Below, one piece after another: positions 56,764-64,000 of a stretch of 64,000 bases of DNA. Both the position numbers and the translations under genes were made by a program. Origin of the DNA: an uncultured Clostridia bacterium (GTDB lineage: Bacteria; Bacillota; Clostridia; Oscillospirales; Acutalibacteraceae); the NCBI GenBank assembly GCA_944412495.1, contig CALYBL010000035.1:1-64000 (forward strand), written 5' to 3'. A model generated the notes under the pieces. It searched no databases, was not told where the DNA came from, and was given only the letters and a program-made list of their open reading frames with translations. Every line of letters starts with the position of its first letter. The stretch's first letter is position 1.

Positions 56764-57285
56764 CTATTTTACCTCGAACTCAGCGGCGAAATATGCTAAA
56801 CCACTAACACGTTCTAAAAGATATGATTCATCATAACGGTTTACAAAAGTGCCGTTTTCCATTATATTCACAGCTAACAATAGTCTATATTCACCCTTTT
56901 CCAATGTGTTGTGGCATAACATTCTCACTGGTAAATCATATTCCTTGCTTGTGTTTTGATCTAGCGTAATCAACATTTCGTTTGTATAGTAAGGTTTGTT
57001 ATAAAATTTAAAATAATAATCTCCATCGTCATCCTTATAACCGATATATGCTTCTTCGCCGAAACCGTAGTCAACGTCTGAGTTGTTCTCCATATACAAA
57101 TTTAGATGTAACACGTCGTAATCATCATAATAATAAGATTTAACCTCTACATTTACATCTTCATAAACTTTTACATTTTTAAATTCGTCCTTAAGTATAA
57201 TATAATCCGCTTCAGAGGCTGATGAGGCAAGCATAAATGCCGAAAGTCCCAGAAGCAAAATCGATATTACCGCCTTTTTTAACAT
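56764..57285 (-). CDS. Exported Ig-like-domain protein, duplicate 1
   Basis: A 173-residue protein with signal sequence MLKKAVISILLLGLSAFML and no lipobox Cys. The beta-sandwich part matches the neighbour: VNVEVKSYYYDDYDVLHLNL, NNSDVDYGFGEEAYIGYKDDDG, LEKGEYRLLLAVNIMENG and the same end YFAAEFEVK. CGGAGG precedes the ATG. The first 37 bases of the stop-side end (from 56759) repeat those at 56041, and the leader at 57328-57396 repeats 56645-56713 almost exactly, so each copy has its own upstream region. The role is unknown. Confidence 0.75.
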   Translation of the reverse strand: MLKKAVISILLLGLSAFMLASSASEADYIILKDEFKNVKVYEDVNVEVKSYYYDDYDVLHLNLYMENNSDVDYGFGEEAYIGYKDDDGDYYFKFYNKPYYTNEMLITLDQNTSKEYDLPVRMLCHNTLEKGEYRLLLAVNIMENGTFVNRYDESYLLERVSGLAYFAAEFEVK

Positions 57286-57327
57286 ATAATTACCTCCGTA
57301 TATTTATAAAATTTATTTGGTATACCC

Positions 57328-57396
57328 GAAGCAATTTCCGCCAAAAGTTTAACGTCCTGCATTTTACCATACGATATGTAGGCTTGTCCCAATATA
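57328..57396 (-). repeat. 69-bp leader repeat, copy 1
   Basis: The partner of 56645-56713, located at the same distance upstream of duplicate 1. Confidence 0.85.
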
Positions 57397-57893
57397 TTGA
57401 TATAGCGGCGCAGCATTGTCAAAAAAGTTCGCTTCACTAAAATAAATGAGCATACCAGCACAGCCGCAAGCGCCAGATAAGCAATTTTGTGTGGTTCTTA
57501 TCCGATTATATCCAAAAGCTTCCAATACCCCCTATACACATTATAGATTCGCCGTCAAAAGTTGTCAATAGTTTTATATAAAAATTGATGTATAATCACA
57601 AAAGTCAATGTTGAAAATCGGGAGCTATAGGCAATTAACGATAAAATATATTAACTAATATAGTTCATATATGGAAAATTTCGCTTTTAAATAAAGAAAA
57701 TTTTGCATAAAATATGCTGAAATTGATTTGCACGGCTTAAAATGGTTATTCAGTTTTTTACTTTTTCGACAAAGACTGGGTATGCGTCATACATGCTTCT
57801 TTATGTTGAAGGTATATCTCATATAAGCTTTGAATGCTGTATCTCTGATAAATCCGACAAAACATGTGTTTGAAAAAAGGACGTTTTGCAAGA
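57397..57893. other. Intergenic region, no gene seen
   Basis: About 500 AT-rich bases between the duplicated genes (minus) and the ftsK promoter (plus). No open frame with a ribosome binding site and no clear hairpin. Confidence 0.5.
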
Positions 57894-57922
57894 TTGTAAA
57901 ATATAATATTGTATGCTATAAT
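57894..57922 (+). promoter_or_regulatory. Extended -10 promoter of the ftsK gene
   Basis: TTGTAA (57894-57899), 17 bases, TATAAT (57917-57922), with TGC directly before the -10. The leader to the ATG is about 145 nt. Confidence 0.7.
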
Positions 57923-58074
57923 GGTATTATGTTAAATGGATAATTATGCGGCGCGGGACGTATCAGTGCATATGGGTCACCATCAATATACGGCCTGCGG
58001 CAAGGCCGTGCGGGTAAGAGGCAATCGGACAAAGCGGCTGCGCTAAATACAAATATTATTGTTAAGGAGAGTAT

Positions 58075-60519
58075 ATGGCAACAGCTAAACAGACAAAGCG
58101 TGCTCCGGCGAAGGGCAGCGGTACATATGAAAAGAACAGAAAAAGCGCCAGACGTCAGATAGCGGCGGTGCTTCTTTTTGCTGCGGCGATATTTCTTCTG
58201 TTTTTGGTTTTTATACGCGGACAGAACGTATGGAGCATAATGCACAACTTCCTATTCGGGCTGTTTGGGGTATGCACGTACATCTGGCCGTTTTTGCTTG
58301 GCTATGTCGCTATCATGACTGCGCTGGACAAGCCGATAGGCAAAACCGGCACAAAGGTATGGCAGTCGGCGGTGCTTATTGTGCTTATCTGTGCTGCGGT
58401 GGACATTGTCAGGGCTTCGGGGATAGAGGCGGCATTCAGCGAGTATATCGTCAGTGCATATAATGCCGGCATGAGCAACGCCGGCGGCGGATTTTTCGGC
58501 GCGCTTGTGGGCTGGCCTATATATCATCTGTTCGGCCGCATGGGCGCGATAATAACCATAATATTGCTGATATTTATTTTCTTCATGCTTGTTACCGGCA
58601 TGACGCTCATGATGTTTTTCAAATACATAACGCGCCCTGTGACCAGCACGGCGAAATCGGCGGAGGAGGCGTACATGCGGCATGTGCAGGAGCATGAGGA
58701 GGAAGAGACGGAGGAGGACGTCACTCCAAAGGCGCGGTTTAATGTGGATGTCCCGCTCGGAGGCGAGGAGGGACTCCGTAAAGGCGGTACCAAAAAATCT
58801 GCATCCAAATTTAAGATAGGCGATAAAGTGGCCGATATCGAGGAGAAGGAGAACGAGGCATTAGAGCGCCAGACGGAGATAATAAAATCACACGGGCAGT
58901 CGGCGGGAGAGAAGCATGACGGCGGCATGACGCCGCCGCCGAAGACGCTGGAGGAGATAATCGAAAATTCCGACAAGTCCAAATCCGACGATAAGCCTCC
59001 GCTTGAGGTGCCTGAGGGCGCCGGTGTTGTGATGGAAAAGGAGGGCAGCAGTTACAGGATGCCGCCCGTTTCGCTGCTCAGCCCGGCGAAAAGGTCGGCG
59101 CGGGCCGACACCACGGCAGAGCTCAAGAATAACGCCGACAAGCTTGTGGACGTACTGCGCAGCTTCGGAGTCGAGACGAGGATAATAGACATAAGCCGCG
59201 GCCCGACGGTCACGAGGTACGAGCTTCAGCCGTCGGCGGGAGTAAAAATAAGCAAGATAACGGGGCTTGCGGACGATATAGCGCTAAATCTTGCGGCGGC
59301 CGGAGTCAGGATAGAGGCTCCGATACCCAACAAGCCGGCGGTCGGCATAGAGGTGCCGAACAAGCAGCGCGATGTCGTGGGCATAAGGGAGCTTATTGAC
59401 AGCGCGGCCTTTGTGGATGCAAAGTCAAAGCTCACGGTGGTGCTCGGCAAGGACATAACCGGCTCTATTGTTATGGCTGACCTTGCGAAAATGCCGCACC
59501 TGCTGATAGCGGGTGCCACCGGCTCCGGTAAGTCAGTTTGTGTAAACTCAATGATAATAAGCCTGCTTTACAAGGCCACGCCGGACGAGGTAAAGCTGCT
59601 TATGATAGACCCCAAGCAGGTCGAGCTCGGCGTATACAACGGCATACCGCACATGATAGTGCCGGTCGTGACCGACCCGCGCAGGGCTGCGGGCGCGCTC
59701 GGCTGGGCGGTGACGGAGATGCTGCGCCGGTACAAGCTGTTCTCCGACAACGGCGTGAGGAATATGGACGGCTATAACGAGATGGCGGATATAAGCGAGG
59801 ACATGGAAAGACTTCCGCACATTGTGATAATAATAGATGAGCTGGCCGACCTCATGATGGCGGCGCCGAATGAGGTGGAGGACTCGATATGCCGCCTCGC
59901 GCAGATGGCGAGAGCGGCGGGAATGCATCTCGTGATAGCAACACAGCGCCCGTCGGTGGACGTTATAACGGGCACGATAAAGGCTAATATACCCAGCCGT
60001 ATAGCGCTTACGGTGGCGCAGCAGGTTGACTCCCGCACCATACTCGACATGGGCGGTGCCGAGAAGCTGCTCGGCCGCGGCGACATGCTGTTTTATCCCG
60101 TCGGCATGTCAAAGCCCAAGCGCGTGCAGGGCTGCTTTGTCACAGATAAGGAGATAGAGAGCGTTGTGGACTTCGTAAAGACCTCAGGAGAATCGGAGTA
60201 TGACGAAGACGTAATGCAGGAGATAGAGCGCCAGACAGTAGCCGAAAAATCAAAGGGCGGCACGGCGCAGGACGGCGACACCGACAGCATGTTCGAGGCG
60301 GCCGTCGACGTTGTGGTGGATGCGGGTCAGGCTGCGACCTCACTTCTTCAGCGCAAGCTAAAGCTTGGCTATGCCCGTGCGGCAAGGATAGTGGATGAGA
60401 TGGAGCAGCGCGGCATTGTCGGGCCGAGCGAGGGCTCAAAGCCGAGAAAGGTGCTGATAAGCAAGCAGCAGTGGCTGGAGATGAAGGCGCGCTCCTCTGA
60501 CAGCTCGGAGGATATGTAG
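58075..60519 (+). CDS. ftsK: DNA translocase of the FtsK/SpoIIIE family
   Basis: An 814-residue hexameric ATP-driven DNA pump that clears chromosome ends from the division or sporulation septum. The N-terminal part has four membrane helices between about residues 28 and 185, then a charged linker to about 330. The motor has AGATGSGKSVCVNSMI (Walker A, about residue 480), IDPKQVELGVYNGIPHM and VIIIDELADLMMA (Walker B, about 590), followed by RAAGMHLVIATQRPSVDVITG. The C-terminal gamma winged helix (RKLKLGYARAARIVDEMEQ, IVGPSEGSKPRKVL) reads orientation sequences on DNA. AAGGAG lies before the ATG. Length fits SpoIIIE more than long proteobacterial FtsK, but the two cannot be told apart here. 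Confidence 0.95.
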   Translation: MATAKQTKRAPAKGSGTYEKNRKSARRQIAAVLLFAAAIFLLFLVFIRGQNVWSIMHNFLFGLFGVCTYIWPFLLGYVAIMTALDKPIGKTGTKVWQSAVLIVLICAAVDIVRASGIEAAFSEYIVSAYNAGMSNAGGGFFGALVGWPIYHLFGRMGAIITIILLIFIFFMLVTGMTLMMFFKYITRPVTSTAKSAEEAYMRHVQEHEEEETEEDVTPKARFNVDVPLGGEEGLRKGGTKKSASKFKIGDKVADIEEKENEALERQTEIIKSHGQSAGEKHDGGMTPPPKTLEEIIENSDKSKSDDKPPLEVPEGAGVVMEKEGSSYRMPPVSLLSPAKRSARADTTAELKNNADKLVDVLRSFGVETRIIDISRGPTVTRYELQPSAGVKISKITGLADDIALNLAAAGVRIEAPIPNKPAVGIEVPNKQRDVVGIRELIDSAAFVDAKSKLTVVLGKDITGSIVMADLAKMPHLLIAGATGSGKSVCVNSMIISLLYKATPDEVKLLMIDPKQVELGVYNGIPHMIVPVVTDPRRAAGALGWAVTEMLRRYKLFSDNGVRNMDGYNEMADISEDMERLPHIVIIIDELADLMMAAPNEVEDSICRLAQMARAAGMHLVIATQRPSVDVITGTIKANIPSRIALTVAQQVDSRTILDMGGAEKLLGRGDMLFYPVGMSKPKRVQGCFVTDKEIESVVDFVKTSGESEYDEDVMQEIERQTVAEKSKGGTAQDGDTDSMFEAAVDVVVDAGQAATSLLQRKLKLGYARAARIVDEMEQRGIVGPSEGSKPRKVLISKQQWLEMKARSSDSSEDM

Positions 60520-60925
60520 AGCTCTTGACAGGCGCGCCTGCCTTGCGGGAAAAGAAAAATTGCGAGGAAATGATAGTTCAGATATTTTGCACTATGTCCG
60601 GTATGCCGCACAAGGCTTTCGGCATCCGCTAAACCTTGAGGCAGAAGGACTGTATCCGTCTTGCGAGCAGAATTGAGCCCGGTGCTTTTTGGTTTGTTAT
60701 TTGGCAGGCGGCTCAGCGGCCCATTACCCCAGTAATTATCGGAAAGCGCAAAGCTCATCGATTTTGCGGAGTATTTTCCGCGGTTTTCTTCAGGCATCGT
60801 TTATCGGGCTAATTGCTTTCTTATCTTCTTGGAGTACAACTGTCCATTATATATTTCCGGCGTTGAATAGTAAAATCTTATAAAAAGTAACCAATTGAAA
60901 GACGGCGTTATTTGGAGGAAGGCGT
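60520..60925. other. Intergenic region, no gene seen
   Basis: About 400 bases. CAGGCGCGCCTG (60529-60540) is a 12-base palindrome just after the ftsK stop, without a U tract. GATATTTTGCACTATGTCCG (near 60580) resembles a stretch near 55867. No gene recognised. Confidence 0.5.
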
Positions 60926-61858
60926 ATGGGAAAAAGCATCAAAAAGCTGAGACTCTCACCCTTTACGACAATAATAGCCGTCTTTGCCGTTATATCGCTT
61001 ATCCTCACATCTGCCGACGCCTTTGGCGGCACGCATATATGGAATTTTGTTTATACCAGCGCCCATCTCGGCAAGGATGCGTACAAGAACGATACCCGGG
61101 TAATATTTGCCGACGTTGGGCAGGGCGACTGCACTATTATAATGAGTGAGGGCGAAACGGCGGTCATAGACAGCGGCCCGTACAGCGCATCGGACGAGCT
61201 GGTGAGATATCTGCTGACGCTGGGGATAAGTGATATAGATTATCTTGTGGCTACGCACCCGCACGAGGACCATATAGGCTCATTTGCCGGCATAATTGAG
61301 GATGTAGGCGCAAAGAGGATAATAATGCAGGAGGCAGAGCCGTCGGGAGAAACAGACGCCGCGGCCCTCTATAGGCTTAAAACGGCAGCCAAAGAAAACG
61401 GCGTAGCAACTGCTGAGCCGTATATTGACATGCAGATAAGCGTCGGCGCCGTCTCCGTCACTGTTATAGGGCCTGTGGCAGGGTACGCCGGGAACGAAAA
61501 CAACCTGTCGCTTATATTGAGGATAGAAACCGAAGCGCTGAGCTTTCTTATAACGGGAGACGCGGAGGAAGACTGCGAGAAGGATATGCTGAGCGAGTAC
61601 GGTGAAGGGCTTAAGGCCGACGTGCTCAAGGCGGGACACCACGGCAGCAAGACCTCCACAACCGAGGAATTTTTGTCAGCGGTGTCGCCCGAGTATGTCG
61701 TGTTCTCAGCCGGCAGAGGCAACACCTTCGGGCATCCTGCCGAGGAGGTGCTCAGCCGTGTGAACGCTTTTGGGAGCAGAATACTGAGAACCGACTATAA
61801 CGGCAATATAACCTTTATTACGGACGGAGTCTATTACAGCCTGGAGACGGAGCATTGA
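60926..61858 (+). CDS. Exported metallo-beta-lactamase-fold hydrolase, ComEC C-terminal type
   Basis: A 310-residue protein with an N-terminal membrane anchor or signal (FTTIIAVFAVISLILTSADA) and a metallo-beta-lactamase domain outside the membrane. Motifs are VIFADVGQGDCTIIMSEG, VIDSGPYS, ATHPHEDHIGS (H-x-H-x-D-H metal site), FLITGDAEEDC (bridging Asp) and LKAGHHGSKTSTTEEFL. These are the features of the ComEC/Rec2 C-terminal nuclease-like domain found as a separate protein in many Clostridia. It may cut or process DNA at the surface, which is inference from ComEC. GGAGG precedes the ATG. A GNAT and a DUF3006 gene follow. Confidence 0.88.
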   Translation: MGKSIKKLRLSPFTTIIAVFAVISLILTSADAFGGTHIWNFVYTSAHLGKDAYKNDTRVIFADVGQGDCTIIMSEGETAVIDSGPYSASDELVRYLLTLGISDIDYLVATHPHEDHIGSFAGIIEDVGAKRIIMQEAEPSGETDAAALYRLKTAAKENGVATAEPYIDMQISVGAVSVTVIGPVAGYAGNENNLSLILRIETEALSFLITGDAEEDCEKDMLSEYGEGLKADVLKAGHHGSKTSTTEEFLSAVSPEYVVFSAGRGNTFGHPAEEVLSRVNAFGSRILRTDYNGNITFITDGVYYSLETEH

Positions 61859-61935
61859 CGCTTTTGTTTGAACACGGCAAAACGGACTATAATAATTGAT
61901 AAGGACTTGGCTGCGGCGCTGTGAGGTGGAAATAT

Positions 61936-62376
61936 ATGATAAGAGAGGCCCGAAGGAATGATTTATACGGACTTTTGAAGCTGTATACCCAGCTCCATAA
62001 AAATCCAATGCCGGACGATTATACGGCTGCGCAGAGGGTATGGGAGCAGATATTTGCAGACGATAATCACCATATTATCGTTGCTGAAGAGAACGGCATG
62101 CTCATAGCATCATGCGTTATGGTCGTCATACCCAATCTCACGAATAACCAGCGCCCGTATGCGCTCATAGAAAATGTAATTACGGATGCGGCCTTCAGAC
62201 GACGCGGCTATGCATCCGCCTGTCTGGATTTTGCAAGGGATATTGCAGAAGCGGCAGGCTGCTATAAGCTTATGCTTATGACGGGCTCAAAATCCGAGGG
62301 TACGCTCCGCTTTTATGAGCGTGCCGGCTATAACAGAAAGGACAAGACAGCGTTTATTCAGTGGCTTAATAAATAA
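61936..62376 (+). CDS. GNAT-family N-acetyltransferase
   Basis: A 146-residue cytoplasmic enzyme with the GNAT fold: IREARRNDLYGLLKLYTQLH at the start, IVAEENGMLIASCVMVVIPN, then the acetyl-CoA loop IENVITDAAFRRRGYASACL (R-R-x-G-Y/A) and KLMLMTGSKSEGTLRFYERAGY near the end. The substrate is unknown. GAGGTGG lies 8 bases before the ATG at 61936; the GTG at 61921 overlaps that site. It is 77 bases after the metallo-beta-lactamase gene and probably in the same transcript. Confidence 0.92.
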   Translation: MIREARRNDLYGLLKLYTQLHKNPMPDDYTAAQRVWEQIFADDNHHIIVAEENGMLIASCVMVVIPNLTNNQRPYALIENVITDAAFRRRGYASACLDFARDIAEAAGCYKLMLMTGSKSEGTLRFYERAGYNRKDKTAFIQWLNK

Positions 62377-62480
62377 ATTGAGAATGGTCACATATTTGGC
62401 TGTATTTAAAAGCTGCATCCCGGACAAATTCAGAGTGCAGCGAATATCGGCAAAATTTAATACAGATTGGAGAGCCTGAC

Positions 62481-62693
62481 ATGAGATATATAATCGACCG
62501 CATAGAGGGCGGCACGGCGGTTTGCGAGGACGAAAACCGGAACATGACGGACATAAAGCTGAGCCTTTTGCCGCAGGGCGTAAAGGAGGGCAGCGTCGTA
62601 AACCTTGAAAACGGTGTGTACACCATTGATGAAGCTGCCGCTGATGCGCGCCGCAAAAAAATACAGGCGCTTGAAAATGAGCTTTTCAGATAA
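62481..62693 (+). CDS. DUF3006 protein
   Basis: A 70-residue cytoplasmic protein of the DUF3006 family, a small beta-barrel: RYIIDRIEGGTAVCEDENRN, then IKLSLLPQGVKEGSVV and the basic C-terminal helix ADARRKKIQALENEL. In many Firmicutes DUF3006 genes lie beside ComEC-like metallo-beta-lactamase genes, as here with one gene between. GGAGAG precedes the ATG. Confidence 0.85.
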   Translation: MRYIIDRIEGGTAVCEDENRNMTDIKLSLLPQGVKEGSVVNLENGVYTIDEAAADARRKKIQALENELFR

Positions 62694-63502
62694 AGCTATT
62701 CTGTCGCATAGGGATGCCGGCTTTTATGCGGCAAATACAGAGGTATATCTGCGTGCTAAAGAGCCGGACAGGTCAAATTTGCCAACACTTTTTGTTTAAA
62801 ACCTGCCGACGTCCTCTTTTTGCTTTACTTTAAGATATTTCGGCCTTCCGTGCCGTCTGAAAGCGTAACGTCGGATATTGCTAAAGCCGGCTATACAGGC
62901 GGCGAAAAATCTGTTTTTATAACGGCATGGACTCTGTCGGCAAATTGTGCGCTGGTCCACTGCAGGAAGCTCACCGCGCTTTGCTGTGCCGGATGCTGAG
63001 CGGTGCTTTATTGCTTGTTATAAGCATGAAAAGTTCATCGGTTGTATTGGGGCGGGTGATCAAAGCTTTGCAGCGGCATGCCTAAGGAAAGCACATGATA
63101 ATTGTGAAAAACTATATCACTGCCGGCTATGATTTTGCCAGTTTATACAGGCGGCGTGGGCAGAAATGCAATGATAAAATGAATATCCTAAGTAGGGCCG
63201 GTCGTCTGCGGATATTTTTATAGTCCGTGAAACCACCGGATTACTGCAATTTTAATTGGCGTCGGTGCGCGTAGCTTTGTGATATTGACCATATTGTAAT
63301 AAAGGTTAAGCTTTTGTAATGTTTCAAACAGAAAAACTGTGATATAATAGCTATGGATATTTATTCCATGTTTTTTGATTAACTGTGTCAAAATAAAAAA
63401 TAGCATGGATAAAAATATATAAATATAAAAAATTTGCAAGTTTAAACAGCGCCAAAAATCGATATACTAATAAAGGCGACAAAATTTTGAGTGGTGTTAG
63501 CT
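62694..63502. other. Intergenic region, no gene seen
   Basis: About 810 bases. The left part (62700-63180) is mixed-composition with only short unsupported frames; it could be degraded coding sequence but I recognise nothing. The right part is AT-rich and has TATAAT at 63343-63348 without a good -35, perhaps the promoter of the next gene (about 155 nt leader). Confidence 0.5.
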
Positions 63503-64000
63503 GTGAAATACGGTGTATGCATAATAGGCAGCGGTCCGGCGGGGATATCAGCCGCGATTTATTCGGTACGCGCGGGCGTCAAGACGGCGGTGATATCGGC
63601 CGGCACCGGTGTGCTCGACTCGGCTGAGGTGATTGAAAACTACTATGGCTTTGAAAGAATATCCGGCAGAGAGCTTAACGAGCGCGGGATAAATCAGGCC
63701 AAGAAGCTTGGCGTCGATATTTTTGAGGCGGAGGCAACGTCTATTGATTATGACGGCGGCTTTGCGGTCTCGGCCGGTGACGTAAGTATAGAATGCGACG
63801 CGCTTATACTGGCTCTTGGCCGGCGCAGGCAGAAGTCCGGCATCAAGGGAATAGATGCGCTTGAGGGCCGCGGCGTCAGCTTCTGCGCCGTGTGCGACGG
63901 ATTCTTTTATAGAGGCAAAAAGGTCGGTGTGCTGGGCAGCGGCGCATACGCACTGTCTGAGGCGAAGCATCTTGCGGCCTTTGCCGACAGCGTGACGATA
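63503..64000 (+). CDS. trxB: Thioredoxin-reductase-like FAD/NAD(P) oxidoreductase (partial, 3' end outside window)
   Basis: The first 166 codons of a gene running off the window. The start is GTG at 63503 with a weak GAGTGGTG upstream. The FAD-binding motif VCIIGSGPAGISAAIYSVRAG is at the N-terminus, followed by VIENYYGFERISGRELNERG, a match to the TrxB segment I-E-N-Y-P-G-F with Y for P. The redox pair is in VSFCAVCDGFFYRGKKVGVLG (C-x-x-C-D-G), the thioredoxin-reductase signature, followed by the start of the NADPH domain. It would reduce thioredoxin or a related protein. Paralogues with other partners exist, so the exact substrate is open. Confidence 0.85.
   Translation, partial: MKYGVCIIGSGPAGISAAIYSVRAGVKTAVISAGTGVLDSAEVIENYYGFERISGRELNERGINQAKKLGVDIFEAEATSIDYDGGFAVSAGDVSIECDALILALGRRRQKSGIKGIDALEGRGVSFCAVCDGFFYRGKKVGVLGSGAYALSEAKHLAAFADSVTI

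Noticed and set aside
62694..63180. A small gene after the DUF3006 gene
   Set aside because: Frames of about 60 codons only, no ribosome binding site, no recognisable sequence.

Overview
The window reads as chromosome of an anaerobic, low-to-mid GC Firmicute of the Clostridia, probably an Oscillospirales/Ruminococcaceae-type gut organism. Supporting signs are strong AGGAGG-type ribosome binding sites, sigma-A promoters of the TTGACA/TATAAT type, a T-box leader on branched-chain amino acid genes, an [FeFe]-hydrogenase maturation locus, a very large CnaB-type surface adhesin, and many lipoproteins with Ser-rich linkers. No genome-level identification is possible from the window alone.

Layout. 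1-10 kb: the 3' end of a regulator, a PstS-like lipoprotein, an XRE repressor facing a 36-bp duplicated promoter, then a polymer-assembly block (GT39-like integral membrane glycosyltransferase, GtrA flippase-like protein, GT2 transferase, UDP-galactopyranose mutase), an XRE regulator fused to a Cys-rich beta-solenoid, and a DUF4434-type TIM barrel. 10-23 kb: tRNA-Ala, a WYL regulator, MntP, a GH27 alpha-galactosidase with a clear promoter/operator, a ppx-ppk polyphosphate pair, and leucine/branched-chain genes (ilvB behind a Leu-type T-box, leuC, and a leuD fused to an acetyltransferase). 23-30 kb: a YerC-type regulator with a methyltransferase, a HExxH protein, Hsp33, five tRNAs, copy A of an unidentified structured element, and a small ribbon-helix-helix repressor divergent from two zinc-ribbon membrane proteins. 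29-34 kb: hydrogenase maturation genes (TM1266-type regulator, hydE, hydG, hydF) behind a possible attenuator, with a decayed second copy of the hydE 3' end. No hydrogenase structural gene is visible.

35-43 kb: two Ser-rich lipoproteins divergent from a run of four paralogous TIM-barrel-like lipoproteins, then an XRE repressor with two palindromic operators next to decayed sequence. 43-53 kb: one giant CnaB adhesin, split by an apparent one-base deletion in a G run. 53-64 kb: copy B of the structured element, uppP, two tandemly duplicated small exported proteins, an FtsK/SpoIIIE translocase, a ComEC-type metallo-beta-lactamase protein, a GNAT, a DUF3006 protein and the start of a thioredoxin-reductase-like gene cut by the window end.

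The best candidate for something undescribed is the pair of ~265-nt elements at about 27160-27425 and 53455-53720. Their roughly 100-nt core is almost identical, while the 3' arm differs in sequence but keeps similar hairpins. This is what a dispersed structured RNA would look like. The Cys-ladder solenoid regulator, the LeuD-acetyltransferase fusion, the RHH/zinc-ribbon unit with three exact 10-bp direct repeats, and the hyd leader are the next most interesting items.
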